DNA of 64,000 bases from Stenotrophomonas mori (GCF_023556335.1 NZ_JAIKTS010000002.1:310001-374000), one strand, 5' to 3'; shown: positions 20,143 through 33,920, counted from the first letter of the stretch. A program made the numbers and translations. The notes: generated by a model not told the origin, from the sequence alone.

Positions 20143-21138
20143 TCAGCGGCCGCGGGCGCGCTTGACCAAGTACATCGCCTGGTCGGCGGCATGCAGCAGC
20201 GCGTCGACCTCGGCACCGTCCTCGGGGAAGGTGGCCAGGCCGATGCTGGCGGCGATCGCCAGTTCGATGGCGTCGCCATCGCCGCGGTGGACCATCGGCG
20301 CCTCCAGGCAGACACGCACATCCTCCAGCCGCCGACGTGCCGCTTCCAGGTCCTCCAGGTCCTCCATCACCAGCGCGAATTCGTCGCCGCCGAGGCGGGC
20401 GACGGTGTCGTTGTCGCGCAGCGCGCTGCGCAGCCGGCCCGCCAACTCCACCAGCAGCGCGTCGCCCGCGGCGTGGCCCCAGGTGTCGTTCACTCCCTTG
20501 AAGCCGTCCACATCGACGTAGATCAGCGCGAACTTGCCGCCGCTGCGCGCCGTGCGGTGGTAGGCGTTCTGCAGGCGGTCCATGAACAGGGCGCGGTTCG
20601 GCAGCCCGGTGAGCATGTCGTGCATCGCCAGGTGGCGCATCTCCTGCTCCATCTGCCGGCGCTGTTCGATCTCGATCTCCAGCTGGCGGTTGCGCTCGGA
20701 CAGTTCGTGCAGGGCGTCGCGCAGGGCGACACGGTGGCGGTACAGGTCCAGGAACACCTGCACCTTGGACAGCAGGATGGTGGTGTCCAGCGGCTTGGCC
20801 ATGTAGTCGACCGCGCCGAAGCCGTAGCCCTTGAGGCGGTAGACGTCGTCGGCGTAGGTGGCGGTGACGAAGATGATCGGCGTCTGCCGCGTGCCCTCCT
20901 CCTGCGAGAGGATCTCGGCGACCTCGAAGCCGTTGATGTCCGGCATGTAGACGTCCAGCAGGATCAGCGCGAACTCCGCGTCCAGCGTGGCCCTGAGGGC
21001 GTCGTTGCCCGAGGCGGCCTCGACCACGTCCACGTCGAGCTTGGCGAGCACGCGGCGGATCACCAACAGGTTGGCGGGGTTGTCGTCGACGGCGAGGATT
21101 TTCGGACGCGGCGGAACCGCCGGCACGGTCATGGACAT
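20143..21138 (-). CDS. Receiver-GGDEF diguanylate cyclase
   Basis: Response regulator with c-di-GMP synthase output, 331 residues. The receiver domain spans 12-130, with phospho-acceptor D62 in LLDVYMPD and K115. A coiled linker (135-170) leads to the GGDEF domain, which has an intact active site (RLGGDEFA, 250-254). An RxxD inhibition site (R241-D244) lies five residues upstream, so product feedback is likely. It is the last gene of the kinase-cheR-cheB operon and overlaps the CheB gene by 10 bp. It is therefore the probable phosphate acceptor of that kinase, turning its signal into c-di-GMP. Confidence 0.93.
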   Translation of the reverse strand: MSMTVPAVPPRPKILAVDDNPANLLVIRRVLAKLDVDVVEAASGNDALRATLDAEFALILLDVYMPDINGFEVAEILSQEEGTRQTPIIFVTATYADDVYRLKGYGFGAVDYMAKPLDTTILLSKVQVFLDLYRHRVALRDALHELSERNRQLEIEIEQRRQMEQEMRHLAMHDMLTGLPNRALFMDRLQNAYHRTARSGGKFALIYVDVDGFKGVNDTWGHAAGDALLVELAGRLRSALRDNDTVARLGGDEFALVMEDLEDLEAARRRLEDVRVCLEAPMVHRGDGDAIELAIAASIGLATFPEDGAEVDALLHAADQAMYLVKRARGR

Positions 21139-21707
21139 AGCGACTCCAGCAGGGCGGGGATGTCCGCCAGCGGCAGGCAGTGGTCGGCGCCCGCCAGTTC
21201 AAGGGTGGCGGCCGGCATGGCCGGCGCCTGCGCGGTGCGCGGGTCTTCCACGATCACGCGGCCGCCGGCCGCGCGGATCCGCCGGCAGCCCTGCGCGCCG
21301 TCGGCGTTGGCGCCGGTGAGCAGCACCGCCAGCAGGCGGTCGTGCCAGGCCTCGGCGGCCGACTCGAACAGCACGTCCACCGACGGCCGGGAGAACGCCA
21401 CCCGCGGATCGACGCTGAGCGCGAACCGGCGGTCGCGCTCGAACAGCAGGTGGTAGCCGGACGGCGCCACGTAGACATGGCCCGGCTGCGGCACGCAGCG
21501 CTCCTCGGCCTCGCCGACCGGCAGGCCGCTGCGCGCGGCCAGCAGCTCGCAGAACAGGCGCATGTCCTCCGAACCGCTGTGGCAGACCACCACCATCGGC
21601 GCCGGCAGCGGCCGCGCCAGGCCGCCCAGCAGCTGCTGCAGCGCCGCCAGCCCGCCGGCCGAACAGCCGACCACGACCGCCCGTGGCGGTGGCGGCGTGC
21701 CGCTCAC
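21129..21707 (-). CDS. cheB: Stand-alone CheB-type methylesterase
   Basis: Protein of 192 residues consisting only of the CheB catalytic domain, without the usual receiver domain. The triad is visible as S16 (VGCSAGG), H43 (VVCHSG) and D136 (GANADGAQG). It would remove methyl groups from, or deamidate, glutamyl residues modified by CheR. The GTG start at 21707 overlaps the cheR stop (GTGA). Lacking a receiver, its activity is not controlled by phosphorylation in the standard way. No chemoreceptor gene is in the window. Confidence 0.88.
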   Translation of the reverse strand: MSGTPPPPRAVVVGCSAGGLAALQQLLGGLARPLPAPMVVVCHSGSEDMRLFCELLAARSGLPVGEAEERCVPQPGHVYVAPSGYHLLFERDRRFALSVDPRVAFSRPSVDVLFESAAEAWHDRLLAVLLTGANADGAQGCRRIRAAGGRVIVEDPRTAQAPAMPAATLELAGADHCLPLADIPALLESLCP

Positions 21708-22551
21708 GCCCAGCCTCCGGCATGGCGGTACAGGCGCAGCTCGGCATCGATGGGGACGAAGTCGCGGGCGCTGGGCGCGAAGCGGATCGACTCGCGGTTG
21801 CCCAGGCACAGCACGCCGCCGCGGGCCAGGCTGTCGCGGAACAGGCCGAGCACGCGGTCCTGCAGCGAATCGGAGAAGTAGATCAGGACATTGCGGCACA
21901 GGATCAGCTGCGCCTCGCAGAACACCCCGTCGCACACCAGGTTGTGGTTGGCGAAGGTCACGCGCTTCTTCAGGCTCTCGTCCAGCTTCATGAAGTCGTA
22001 GCGCGCATGGTAGTAGTCGGACAGCGTGTGGCGGCCGCCGGCGGCCAGGTAGTTCTCCGAGTACAGCCGCGCGTCGCGGATCGGGAAGATGCCTTCCTGG
22101 GCCCGGGCCAGGGCCTCGTCGCTGAAGTCGGTAGCGTAGATCTGGCAGCGCTCGTACAACCCGGCCTCCTTGAGCAGGATCGCCAGCGAGTACACCTCCT
22201 GCCCGTGCGCGCAGCCGGCCTGCCAGATGTTGATGTGCGGATGGGAGGCCAGCACCGGGAACACCTCGTCGCGCAGCCGGCGGAACACCGACGGGTTGCG
22301 GAACATCTCCGAGACCGGCACCGACAGCCGCGCGATCACCGCCGGCACCAGGGCGTCGTCGCGCAGCACCCGCGCGGTCAGCTCGCCCACGTGCGCCAGT
22401 TCCATCGACTGCGCCAGGGCCAGCACGCGGCGGCGCAGCGAGGCCGGCGCATAGCCGCTGAAATCGTAGCCATGGCGCCGCGCCATGGCCTGGACGAAGG
22501 CATCGACCTCGATGTCGTCGATGTCCTCGCCGTTGCGCGGGAGGGCGGCGC

Positions 22552-22567
<16 letters not shown>
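21704..22567 (-). CDS. cheR: CheR-type protein-glutamate methyltransferase
   Basis: SAM-dependent methyltransferase of 287 residues. The N-terminal helical CheR domain (YDFSGYAPASLRRRV, about 33-47) is followed by the SAM-binding fold with the motif I region IWQAGCAHGQEVYSLAI and the CRNVLIYF segment near residue 225, both conserved in CheR. It methylates glutamates in receptor helices. The ATG at 22567 lies inside the last codons of the kinase gene (16-bp overlap), so it is made together with the kinase. No C-terminal pentapeptide-binding insert was recognised. Confidence 0.9.
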
Positions 22568-26160
<3,593 letters not shown>

Positions 26161-26261
26161 GGGCCACCCCCTGGCTGCCGGCCACCGTGCCTGCACCGCC
26201 GCGCGGACCGGAGTCCGCCGGAAAGGTAACGCACACCGCCTGTACGCGCCTTCACGCCCAT

Positions 26262-27008
26262 TCAGGGTGCAGCGGTGCGGTCCTGGTCACGGGGCGCCAG
26301 CCAGCGCGCGGCATGCAGGCCCAGTTCGTAGAGGATGCACATCGGAATGGCCAGCATCAGCTGCGACACCACGTCCGGCGGCGTCAGCACCGCCGCCACC
26401 ACGAAGATGCCCACGACCGCGTAGCCGCGGCCCTCGCGCAGCTGCTGCGGCGACACCCAGCCCAGCAGCACCAGGATCACCATCGCCACCGGCAGCTCGA
26501 AGCTGGCGCCGAAGGCGAAGAAGATCGCCAGCACGAAATCCAGGTAGGCGTTGGCATCGGGGGTGATCGCGATGACATCGGGGCGGAACGTGGTCAGGAA
26601 GTGGAACACCGCCGGCAGCACCAGGAAGTAGGCGAACGCGCAGCCGATGTAGAACAGCGCCACCGCCGATCCCAGCAGCGGCATCGCCAGCCGCTTCTCG
26701 CGCGCGTACAGCCCGGGCGCCACGAAGGCCCAGACCTGGTACAGCAGCCAGGGCGCGGCCAGGAACACCGCGCTGAAAAAGGTGAGCTTGAGCGGCGCGA
26801 AGAACGCGCCGGCCGGGTTGGTGGCGATCATCGACTGCCCGGCCGGCAGCTGCGATATCAGCGGCATGGCCAGGTGCGAGTACAGCGCGCGCGAGAACGG
26901 CAGCAGCGCCAGCAGCACCGCGCCCAGGCCGAGCAGGCCGCGCACCAGGCGCGCGCGCAGCTCGATCAGGTGCTCGATCAGCGGGCTCTCGGTGAAATCG
27001 GCACTCAT
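26262..27008 (-). CDS. tatC: Sec-independent translocase TatC
   Basis: Six-helix inner-membrane receptor of the twin-arginine translocase, 248 residues, normal length. The N-terminal [15 protein letters not shown] motif binds Tat signal peptides. The later conserved blocks PGLYAREKR and [11 protein letters not shown] are also present. It forms the TatBC receptor complex that accepts folded substrates. ATG overlaps the tatB stop by 4 bp (ATGA). A likely client in this window is OpgD, with an RRDFLRR signal. Confidence 0.97.
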   Translation of the reverse strand: MSADFTESPLIEHLIELRARLVRGLLGLGAVLLALLPFSRALYSHLAMPLISQLPAGQSMIATNPAGAFFAPLKLTFFSAVFLAAPWLLYQVWAFVAPGLYAREKRLAMPLLGSAVALFYIGCAFAYFLVLPAVFHFLTTFRPDVIAITPDANAYLDFVLAIFFAFGASFELPVAMVILVLLGWVSPQQLREGRGYAVVGIFVVAAVLTPPDVVSQLMLAIPMCILYELGLHAARWLAPRDQDRTAAP

Positions 27009-27421
27009 CGCGGCGGCTCCGGTGTCTGCCCGGTGCCGGAGGGCGCCGGCCCAGCCTCAGCGGAGGGCGCCGGCTCCGCGGGCGCATCGCCGGGGTCCAC
27101 CGCGGAGGCCGCGGCGTCCGCTTCCGGCGTCCGCGCGACGTCGCGCTGGAGGGTATCGGCGGCCGCCTGCACCTGGCGCGCCTGTTCGCGCAGCCCGTCG
27201 CCGGCCTGCTGCACCGAGCGCTGCACGTCCTGCAGGCTGCGCTTGAGGTCCTCGGCTTCCAGTTCGCGTTCGAGCTCCTGCTTCACCGAATCCCATTGCC
27301 GGCGCGCGCGGCGCACCCACAGGCCGGCGAAACGGGCCGCCTTCGGCAGCCGTTCGGGACCCAGGACCACCAGCGCCACCACCGCGATCAGCAGCAGCTC
27401 GCTGAAACCGACGTCGAACAC
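27005..27421 (-). CDS. tatB: Sec-independent translocase TatB
   Basis: Protein of 138 residues. A short N-terminal membrane helix ([23 protein letters not shown]) has the TatB-type Glu and the conserved [10 protein letters not shown] hinge. An amphipathic helix and a long coiled region follow, and a Pro/Ala/Glu-rich acidic tail closes the protein. It partners with TatC for substrate recognition. The start is taken as GTG at 27421; no ATG is available at the family position. It overlaps tatC by 4 bp and lies 16 bp after tatA. Confidence 0.95.
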   Translation of the reverse strand: MFDVGFSELLLIAVVALVVLGPERLPKAARFAGLWVRRARRQWDSVKQELERELEAEDLKRSLQDVQRSVQQAGDGLREQARQVQAAADTLQRDVARTPEADAAASAVDPGDAPAEPAPSAEAGPAPSGTGQTPEPPR

Positions 27422-27437
27422 GCGCGCGCCCGCCCGG

Positions 27438-27671
27438 TCAGCGGGACGGGCGGTCGTGCTCGGACGGCTGCTCCTCGCGGCGGCTGCCGGCGGTGCGCGA
27501 GGCATCGTCCAGCCGCGCCGGCGGCGCCTCGTCGTCCTCGCGCATGCCCTTCTTGAACTCCTTGACCGCGCTGCCAAGATCCTTGGCGCCGCTGGTCAAT
27601 TTCTTGGTGCCGAACACCAGCAGCACGATGACCAGCACGACCAACCAGTGCCACAAGCTGAAACTGCCCAT
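27438..27671 (-). CDS. tatA: Sec-independent translocase TatA
   Basis: Pore-forming subunit of 77 residues: [25 protein letters not shown], with the conserved FGTKKL hinge after a single membrane helix. An amphipathic helix ([12 protein letters not shown]) follows and then a charged tail. ATG at 27671 preceded by GAGCGG. It oligomerises to let folded Tat substrates cross the membrane. First gene of tatABC. Confidence 0.97.
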   Translation of the reverse strand: MGSFSLWHWLVVLVIVLLVFGTKKLTSGAKDLGSAVKEFKKGMREDDEAPPARLDDASRTAGSRREEQPSEHDRPSR

Positions 27672-27752
27672 GATCCGCTCGCGTTGTCTGTGGGGAGAAA
27701 GCCGAGCATAACGCACCCCGCCCTCCCCCAGCGCCGTGCCGAAGGTCAGTCC

Positions 27753-28649
27753 TCAGTGGCCGTCGTCCAGCGTTTCGGTGCGGATCTCGTCATCGGATAC
27801 CGGCTGGAAGCCCTGCTGCGGAACGCTCTCGGTGGACGCCGGCTGCAGCGGTGCGGTGGTCGCGGTATCGGCCGGGGCCGGGAGCGGCGGCACGGCCACC
27901 GCCTCGGTGCGCGCACCGGTGGCCGGCGCCGCGGCGGCGGCCCCCTGGGTGCCGCGCTTCTCGCGGGCGGCATAGGTCGATTCCTCGAGCCGGTCGCGGA
28001 ACGCCACCACGTCGCTGGACGGGGCGGCGGTCAGGCGGCCTTCGATGATCATCCGCGGCGTGGTGCCTTGCCCGTAGGCGTCGAGGTTGGCGGCGTCGTC
28101 GATCGACAGCACCGCGCCGTCCAGGGCCACGCCGGCGAACAGCCCGCGCGCGCGCGACCACGACCAGATCTCGGCCTTGAGCTGGCCGTCGGTGGCGGCG
28201 GCGGCGTTGCGGCCGACCGGACCGGCGGCCACGCCGGCATCGGCGCCGAGGGTGAACTTGCCGTTGACGATGTTGTCCAGGCTGCGGCTGTTACGGAACA
28301 CCAGGATCACGTCGGAGGACTGCACCCCGGCCTGGAACCCGATGCTGCCGCCGGTGAGCTTGACGAACACCGGGTTGGACCAGGCGCCGTCGGGGGTCTT
28401 GACCGACATCAGCCCGTGCCCGCGGCGGCCGCCGATGACCAGGCCGGCCTTGATGGTGTCGGGAATGACGATGATCGCGCGGCCCTCGTCGAGCAGCTTG
28501 TCGGGGATGCCCTGCTCGGGGATCTCCTGGATTTCGCCCAGCACCCGCACCGCGTTGCGGGCGCGCTGGTCCTGCTGCGGGCCGGCCACGGCGAGGACGG
28601 GGAGCAGGCTGGCGGTCAACAGCAGGGCGAGATACGGCAGGCGGCGCAT
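27753..28649 (-). CDS. SYLF-domain (YSC84-like) lipid-binding protein
   Basis: Secreted protein of 298 residues. Signal peptide [23 protein letters not shown], then a SYLF/DUF500 domain at about 35-215. Its characteristic blocks are present: [50 protein letters not shown] and [16 protein letters not shown]. The C-terminal 90 residues are low-complexity Ala/Pro/Thr. SYLF domains bind phosphoinositides in eukaryotes; the bacterial role is not settled, and periplasmic lipid binding is likely. The ATG at 28649 has GGAG 6 nt upstream. Confidence 0.88.
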   Translation of the reverse strand: MRRLPYLALLLTASLLPVLAVAGPQQDQRARNAVRVLGEIQEIPEQGIPDKLLDEGRAIIVIPDTIKAGLVIGGRRGHGLMSVKTPDGAWSNPVFVKLTGGSIGFQAGVQSSDVILVFRNSRSLDNIVNGKFTLGADAGVAAGPVGRNAAAATDGQLKAEIWSWSRARGLFAGVALDGAVLSIDDAANLDAYGQGTTPRMIIEGRLTAAPSSDVVAFRDRLEESTYAAREKRGTQGAAAAAPATGARTEAVAVPPLPAPADTATTAPLQPASTESVPQQGFQPVSDDEIRTETLDDGH

Positions 28650-28826
28650 GGCGGACTCCACAGGTCGATGCACGGAAAGATACGGCAAGCTCGGCAAATT
28701 AGAAGCGGCGCGATGAACGTGGTGGAAACGCCGCACGGCACCGGAACACCGCGTACCGGTGCCGCCGGCCGGCGTCCGCCGGCCGCGGCGACGACGGCGC
28801 GGATTCTCACCCCGGCCCGCACCTGC

Positions 28827-28832
28827 GAGAAT
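28827..28832 (+). promoter_or_regulatory. Extended -10 (TGC-GAGAAT) abutting hemH
   Basis: GAGAAT preceded by TGn ends 6 nt before the hemH ATG. If it is the real -10, transcription would begin at or next to the start codon, giving a leaderless mRNA. No good ribosome site is present. Confidence 0.3.
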
Positions 28833-28838
28833 GGCGCC

Positions 28839-29798
28839 ATGTCCGACGCACCCACCGCCCTGCTCGCGGTCAACCTAGGCACGCCCGAGACACCCACCGC
28901 CGGCGCGGTGCGGCGTTATCTGGCCGAGTTCCTCGGCGATCCCCGCGTGGTCTCGATCCCGCCGCTGCTCTGGAAACCCCTGCTGCACGGACTGATCCTG
29001 CCGTTGCGCAGCGGCCGTTCGGCGCAGAAGTACGCGCAGGTATGGCTGCCGGAAGGCTCGCCGCTGGCGATCCATACCCGGCGGCTGGTCGCGAACATCG
29101 CCCGCGAACTGCCGCAGTGGCAGGTGCGCGAGGCCATGCGCTACGGGCAGCCGGCACTGCTGCCGGCACTGGATGCGCTCGCCGGGGACGGCGCCCGGCG
29201 CATCGTGGTGCTGCCGCTGTATCCGCAGTACTCCACCACCACCACCGCCTCGGTCGAGGACCAGGTGCGGCAGTGGTCCGGACGCCACCCCGGGGTGGCC
29301 GTGCACACCGTACGCGACTACGCCGACGATCCGCACTGGGTTGCGGCGGTGGCCGACACGATCCGCGACCACTGGCAGCGGCATGGCCGTGGCGAGGTCC
29401 TGGTGTTCTCCTTCCACGGCATCCCGCAGCGCCTGGCCGACGCCGGCGACCCCTATCCGCGGCGCTGCGAGGCCAGCGCGCGGGCCATCGCCGCCGCGCT
29501 GGAGCTGGACGAGAGCGCCTGGCGGCTGACCTACCAGTCGCGCTTCGGGCGCGAACGCTGGCTGCAGCCGTATGCCGAGCCCACCCTGTGGGCGCTGGCC
29601 GAGGGCGGCGCGAAGACCCTCGACGTGGTCTGCCCCGGGTTCGCCACCGACTGCCTGGAAACACTGGAGGAAGTGGCGATGGGCTTCGCGGCGACGGTCG
29701 CCGAACGCGGCGCGGCCCTGCGCTACATCCCCTGCCTGAACGACACGCCGGCCCACGCCCGCGCACTGGCCGCGCTGGCCGCGGCGCACCCGGCGTGA
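28839..29798 (+). CDS. hemH: Ferrochelatase
   Basis: Last enzyme of protoheme synthesis, inserting Fe2+ into protoporphyrin IX; 319 residues, typical for proteobacteria. It has the family start [12 protein letters not shown], the [16 protein letters not shown] block, the catalytic His in FSFHGIPQR and the [14 protein letters not shown] signature. ATG at 28839 is the only start matching the family N-terminus. The next gene overlaps it by 4 bp. Confidence 0.96.
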   Translation: MSDAPTALLAVNLGTPETPTAGAVRRYLAEFLGDPRVVSIPPLLWKPLLHGLILPLRSGRSAQKYAQVWLPEGSPLAIHTRRLVANIARELPQWQVREAMRYGQPALLPALDALAGDGARRIVVLPLYPQYSTTTTASVEDQVRQWSGRHPGVAVHTVRDYADDPHWVAAVADTIRDHWQRHGRGEVLVFSFHGIPQRLADAGDPYPRRCEASARAIAAALELDESAWRLTYQSRFGRERWLQPYAEPTLWALAEGGAKTLDVVCPGFATDCLETLEEVAMGFAATVAERGAALRYIPCLNDTPAHARALAALAAAHPA

Positions 29799-30643
29799 CC
29801 ACGCCGTTCGTGCTGGACGCGGGCGGGCTGCGGGTGGCCGGGATGCGTGCCGGCACCCGCGGCGGGCTGCCGGTGCTGGCCCTGCACGGCTGGCTGGACA
29901 ATGCCGCCAGCTTCCTGCCGCTGGCCGCGGCACTGCCGGAGCCGGACTGGGCGCTGGTCGACCTGCCCGGGCACGGCCTGAGCGCGCACCTGCCCGCCGG
30001 CGCGTCCTATGCGCTGCCGCAGGCGGTCGCGCAGGTCCTGGCCATCATGGACGCGCTCGACTGGGAGCGGTGCGTGCTGCTGGGCCATTCGATGGGTGCC
30101 GGCATCGCCAGCCTGGTGGCCGCGGTGGCCCCGCAGCGGATCCAGGGGCTGATCGCCATCGAAGCCCTCGGTGGACTGGCGGCACCGGCCACGGAAACCG
30201 TTTCCCGGTTGCGCGCGCATGTGGCGGCCCTGGCCGCCGCCGGCGGCAAGCAGCTGCGGGTGTTCAACGACCTCGCCGCCCCGGTGCGTGCGCGCATGCA
30301 GGCCAACCAGCTCGACGAGGCTTCGGCGCGGCTGCTGGTCGAGCGCGGCGTGCGCGCGGTCGAGGGGGGCTGGAGCTGGTCCAGCGACCCCCGGTTGATG
30401 CTGCCGACCGCGGTGCGCATGACCGAGGCACAGGTGCTCGATGTGCTCGACGCCATCACCTGCCCGGCGCAGGTGATCTACGCCACGCCGGCACAGGCGT
30501 ATTTCCCGGAACCGGAACGCAGCCAGCGCGCGGCGCGGTTGCGCCACGGCCGCCTGCACACCCTGCCCGGCGGCCACCACCTGCACATGGACCAGGCCGA
30601 TGCCGTGGCGGCGCTGATCCGCGGCTTCCTGCCGGCGCTGTAG
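29795..30643 (+). CDS. Alpha/beta-fold hydrolase
   Basis: Hydrolase of 282 residues starting with GTG at 29795, overlapping the hemH stop (GTGA). The nucleophile elbow is LLGHSMGAG (Ser near 95), the oxyanion strand is [13 protein letters not shown], and the catalytic His lies in [11 protein letters not shown] near the C-terminus. The WLDNAxSF block is typical of the serine hydrolase-like (SERHL/MEST) subgroup. The substrate is unknown. It is cytoplasmic, with no signal peptide. The coupling with hemH recurs in related genomes as far as I recall, but its meaning is unknown. Confidence 0.85.
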   Translation: MTTPFVLDAGGLRVAGMRAGTRGGLPVLALHGWLDNAASFLPLAAALPEPDWALVDLPGHGLSAHLPAGASYALPQAVAQVLAIMDALDWERCVLLGHSMGAGIASLVAAVAPQRIQGLIAIEALGGLAAPATETVSRLRAHVAALAAAGGKQLRVFNDLAAPVRARMQANQLDEASARLLVERGVRAVEGGWSWSSDPRLMLPTAVRMTEAQVLDVLDAITCPAQVIYATPAQAYFPEPERSQRAARLRHGRLHTLPGGHHLHMDQADAVAALIRGFLPAL

Positions 30644-30912
30644 CTCCCCGGAACGCTCCACAGCCTCCCGGGCGCCGGTGCATGGCCGCACCCGGCGCGC
30701 GTGGCGGGAGACGCTTCCGCCCCAGAGCAGACCTCCCGGGGAGGGCGGATGGGGCGTCACGGGACGGCGCCAGCGGGGCAGGGCCCCGCGCTACAGGGGG
30801 ATCGGCATGCAGGCGACGGGAGCGGAGCGGGCAGCGCGCCATTGCCTGCGCGGGCGCTCGGCGGGGCCGCAGGAAGGCGCCCGCGGAGCAGGGCGACGGG
30901 CGGTGCGCCCGC
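30644..30912. other. Convergent intergenic region without a gene
   Basis: This 269-bp gap between convergent genes contains an imperfect hairpin (GCGCCGGTGC with GCACCCGGCGC, at about 30670-30700). Nearer the right end it has a GTAG-type REP element. No open frame here looks protein-coding. Confidence 0.6.
30770..30794 (-). repeat. GTAG-type REP element
   Basis: On the minus strand it reads GTAG, then CGCGGGGCC, CTG, CCCCGC: a short imperfect palindrome with a terminal GTAG. It matches the units in the array at 44.7-45.0 kb and the element at 57.9 kb. Confidence 0.7.
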
Positions 30913-31698
30913 TCAGGGCTGCAGCAGCTGTCGCAGGGTCGCCTTGAGCCGCCGGCCTTCCTCGCGCAGGTAGTCGCGCTCCTGCCGCCAGTGCGGGAAA
31001 CGCGCTTCCACCTCGGCCCAGAAGGCCGGGGAATGATTGGCCTGCAGCAGGTGGCAGAGCTCGTGCACCAGCACGTACTCGAATGCCGGCGGGCGGGCCA
31101 GCGCCAATGCCAGGTCCAGCGCCAGCGCGCCGTCCGGCGCCAGCGATCCCCACTGCGAGGACATCACCTTCAGCCGCAGCCGCGCCGGCGCGCGCGGCAG
31201 CCCCGGGAGGTAGCCGGGCAGCCAGCGGCCGATGTCGGCCCGCATCTGCGCCTCGTAGAACTCGCGCAGCACCCGCCGCAGCGAGGCGTCGCCGGCACGC
31301 GCGGACAGCTGGATGCAGGCGCCGCCGGCATCCACGTCGATGCGGGTGAAGCGGCCGTCCTGCCAGCGTACCGGCAGCAGCGCACCGCGCAGCGGCAGCG
31401 CGCCCGGCTGCTGCGGCACCAGCGGCGGCGCCAGCAGGCCGTCGCCGTCGAAGTGCGCGAGCTGCTGCTGCAGCCATTGCCGGTTGGCGTGCAGGAAGCG
31501 CTCGCCGGCAGCCAGGCTCGCGCGCAGCGGCAAGGTCAGCCGTGCGCCCCGCTCGTCGACGCTGAGCTTGAGCCGGCGCGCACGCGGATCGCGCACGCGC
31601 AGCACGTCGATTTCGGCTCCGTCCAGGCGCAGGCGCACGGTATCGCGCTGGATCACCGGCGTGGCGGGAGCGGACGGGCGACGGAAGAGACGCTGCAT
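30913..31698 (-). CDS. SprT/YgjP-like zinc metallopeptidase (DUF45)
   Basis: Predicted zinc metallopeptidase of 261 residues with the YgjP-type (DUF45) layout. A beta-rich N-terminal part (LRLDGAEIDVLRVRDPRARRLKLSV) is followed by a helical part with the motif HELCHLLQANHSPAFW (HExxH plus a downstream His). The conserved block MSSQWGSLAPDGALALDLAL is also present. Cytoplasmic, no signal peptide. The family is widespread and its in vivo substrate is unclear. ATG at 31698 is chosen over one 45 bp upstream because the family begins around here; a -10-like TATGCT ends 6 nt before it. Confidence 0.85.
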   Translation of the reverse strand: MQRLFRRPSAPATPVIQRDTVRLRLDGAEIDVLRVRDPRARRLKLSVDERGARLTLPLRASLAAGERFLHANRQWLQQQLAHFDGDGLLAPPLVPQQPGALPLRGALLPVRWQDGRFTRIDVDAGGACIQLSARAGDASLRRVLREFYEAQMRADIGRWLPGYLPGLPRAPARLRLKVMSSQWGSLAPDGALALDLALALARPPAFEYVLVHELCHLLQANHSPAFWAEVEARFPHWRQERDYLREEGRRLKATLRQLLQP

Positions 31699-31704
31699 GG
31701 CACC

Positions 31705-31710
31705 AGCATA
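31705..31710 (-). promoter_or_regulatory. -10-like TATGCT abutting the metallopeptidase start
   Basis: TATGCT on the minus strand is followed by 6 nt and then the ATG at 31698, with no ribosome site. This spacing suits a leaderless transcript. Confidence 0.35.
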
Positions 31711-31751
31711 GTCCCTGCGCCGCGCGCGATCCGGGTCAGGCAATTCCTGGT

Positions 31752-32660
31752 TCAGCTGTCGGCCTTGCTCAGCTTGAAGGCCTGCTCGAGCAGCAGGAAC
31801 AACCGTCGGATCTCACCGCTCTGCAGCGCGAAGCGCGCATCCAGTTCGGCGCGGCGGCCGTCCTCGTCGATGTGTTCGAGCTGGTCCAATGCGCCGTCGA
31901 GGAACTTGAGCTTGCGCACGATCAGGTCGTCGCCGAGCACGAAGGACAGGTTGTCCTCGAACACCAGCGCCAGCTTGGTGACCTGCTTGCCGGCGTCCAG
32001 GTGCTTGTCGATCTCGTCGCAGCGCAGTTCCTGGTGCTGGCACTTGACCACCGCGCCTCCCTCCACCGGGTCCTTCATCTCGCATTCCTCGCCCAGGCTC
32101 AGGCCCTCGGGCAGCGGTTCGCCGGCGATCCACGCGGTCAGGATCGCGCGTGGCGCGACCTCGGCGTTCAGCGGCATCGCCGGGAAGCTGCCCAGCAATC
32201 CGCGGATGTCGCTCATCACGTTCTCGCCGGTCTTGCGGCTGGAGCTGTCCACCGCCACGTAGCCGTGCTGCAGGTCGAGGAAGGCGTCGGTGCGCGAGCT
32301 CTTGACGAAGGCGCGCGGCAGCAGTTCATGCAGCAGCTCGTCCTTCATCCGCTTGCGTTCGCGGCCGCCGGGCTTGCGGCCTTCCTTCTCCTCGATCTCC
32401 TCCAGCTTGCGCGCCAGCAGGTCGTTGACCACCGCGCCGGGCAGGATCTTCTCTTCGCCGCCGACGGTCAGCCACAGGGCGTCGCCGATACGGTGCGAGA
32501 ACTGGGCCTTCTCCTCGCGCCCGAAGGGCGAGATGAAACCGCGCGAGCTCATTTCCAGCGCGCCGACCGGCTTGAGCACGGCCTCGGGCAGCAGGGTATC
32601 GACCTCGGCGAAATCGACCGACGTGGGAAAGCGGAACAGGGTGAGATTCTTGAAGAACAT
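31752..32660 (-). CDS. rdgC: Recombination-associated protein RdgC
   Basis: Nucleoid-associated DNA-binding ring protein, 302 residues, full length. It starts MFFKNLTLFRFP and has the SRGFISPFG block, HRIGDALWLTVGGEEKILP, and the RKLKFLDGALDQ and DARFALQSGEIRRLF segments that typify RdgC. It binds duplex DNA without sequence preference and restrains RecA-dependent recombination and replication restart. It lies 53 bp upstream of the metallopeptidase gene and may be co-transcribed with it. Confidence 0.97.
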   Translation of the reverse strand: MFFKNLTLFRFPTSVDFAEVDTLLPEAVLKPVGALEMSSRGFISPFGREEKAQFSHRIGDALWLTVGGEEKILPGAVVNDLLARKLEEIEEKEGRKPGGRERKRMKDELLHELLPRAFVKSSRTDAFLDLQHGYVAVDSSSRKTGENVMSDIRGLLGSFPAMPLNAEVAPRAILTAWIAGEPLPEGLSLGEECEMKDPVEGGAVVKCQHQELRCDEIDKHLDAGKQVTKLALVFEDNLSFVLGDDLIVRKLKFLDGALDQLEHIDEDGRRAELDARFALQSGEIRRLFLLLEQAFKLSKADS

Positions 32661-32869
32661 GGCATGACCGGTAAAGGAACGGATGGGTGGGCCGGTCGCC
32701 CTTCGGAAGGCGATCGGCGGTGGGGTCCGGCGCTGCGGCCGGAACGCCCGGAAGGCGGGGTGGGCGGTGGCGCCGCGGACCGCGGCGCGGCCGGGCGGCG
32801 GGGCACGGGCGGCGCGCCACGACCACGGTACCGCATCGCCACCCGCCGACGGGTGGCCTGCGGCCTCAT

Positions 32870-33796
32870 TCAGTCCGCCCCGGCACCGGGCGGATGCGCC
32901 GCGGCCGGCACGGCCGGCCCGTCGCCGCCCAGCCAGGCGTGCAGGTCGGGCAGCGGCGCGTCGGCGCGCCGGCCCAGCGCCCTGAAGTCGAACAGCGACG
33001 GGTCGGCCATCTGCGAGGGACGGATGTCGCCCAGCGCGCGCGCGATCTGCTCGATGCGGCCGGGATGGTCTTTTTCCCACTGCTGCATCATCAGTCCGAC
33101 CTGCCTGCGCTGCAGGTTTTCCTGACTGCCACACAGGTTGCAGGGAATGATCGGGTACTGCCGCGCGGCTGCGTAGTCGATGATGTCGCTCTCGCGCACA
33201 TAGGCCAGCGGGCGGATCACCACGTGCCTGCCGTCGTCGCTGCGCAGCTTCGGCGGCATGCCGGCGACCTTGGCGTGGTGGAACAGGTTCATGAAGAACG
33301 TGGCCACCCTGTCGTCGCGGTGGTGGCCCAGCGCGATCTTGGTGAAGCCGTTGGCCTCCGCATGGTTGTACAGCGCGCCGCGGCGCAGCCGCGAGCACAG
33401 CGAACACAGGGTCTTGCCTTCCGGGATCACCCGGCTGACCACCGAATAGGTGTCCTGTTCGATGATCTGGTACGCCACGCCGAGCCCGGCCAGGTACTCC
33501 GGCAGCACGTGCTCGGGGAACCCCGGCTGCTTCTGGTCCAGGTTCACCGCCACCAGCTCGAACGGCACCGGCGCCTTCCTGCGCAGCTGCAGCAGGATGT
33601 CCAGCAGGGTGTAGCTGTCCTTGCCACCGGACAGGCAGACCATGACCTTGTCGCCGGCCTCGATCATGCCGAAGTCGGCGATGGCCTGGCCGACCTGGCG
33701 GCGCAGGCGCTTGGCCAGCTTGTGGTGGTCGCGCCCGGCCGGGCGCGGATCGCGCGCGCGCGGCGCGGGATCGGGCAGGGAAATGACGGCGTTCAT
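32870..33796 (-). CDS. ttcA: tRNA 2-thiocytidine(32) synthetase TtcA
   Basis: PP-loop ATPase of 308 residues that thiolates C32 in certain tRNAs, using an iron-sulfur cluster. The PP-loop reads [17 protein letters not shown], the two CxxC motifs are [10 protein letters not shown] and CNLCGSQ, and the tail [13 protein letters not shown] is conserved. ATG at 33796 is preferred to ATG 33805 because the latter overlaps a TAGAAT hexamer ideally placed as a -10. The tail beyond residue 285 is a species-specific Ala/Pro-rich extension. Confidence 0.96.
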   Translation of the reverse strand: MNAVISLPDPAPRARDPRPAGRDHHKLAKRLRRQVGQAIADFGMIEAGDKVMVCLSGGKDSYTLLDILLQLRRKAPVPFELVAVNLDQKQPGFPEHVLPEYLAGLGVAYQIIEQDTYSVVSRVIPEGKTLCSLCSRLRRGALYNHAEANGFTKIALGHHRDDRVATFFMNLFHHAKVAGMPPKLRSDDGRHVVIRPLAYVRESDIIDYAAARQYPIIPCNLCGSQENLQRRQVGLMMQQWEKDHPGRIEQIARALGDIRPSQMADPSLFDFRALGRRADAPLPDLHAWLGGDGPAVPAAAHPPGAGAD

Positions 33797-33803
33797 CGCC
33801 CGC

Positions 33804-33809
33804 ATTCTA
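33804..33809 (-). promoter_or_regulatory. -10-like TAGAAT abutting ttcA
   Basis: TAGAAT on the minus strand, 7 nt before the ttcA ATG at 33796. It predicts a transcript starting at the initiation codon. Confidence 0.4.
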
Positions 33810-33853
33810 CCGGCTGGCCTGTCGGCCAGCGACGCCGCGGCGGTTTCAACAAA

Positions 33854-33883
33854 GCGTCATCGGCCCGTCACGGCGCGATGACA
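33854..33883 (+). promoter_or_regulatory. Pho-box-like repeat before the TonB receptor/PHP operon
   Basis: GCGTCAT (33854-33860), CGGC, CCGTCAC (33865-33871) have the 11-nt period of a PhoB box (two CTGTCAT-like units separated by 4 nt). A third TGTCAT lies on the minus strand at 33878-33883, so GTCATCG/CGATGAC also forms an inverted repeat. It sits 38-67 bp before the GTG of the receptor gene. PhoB control is inference. Confidence 0.5.
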
Positions 33884-33920
33884 GCATGCCGGTCCCCTCC
33901 GCCACGCAACAGGCCGCACC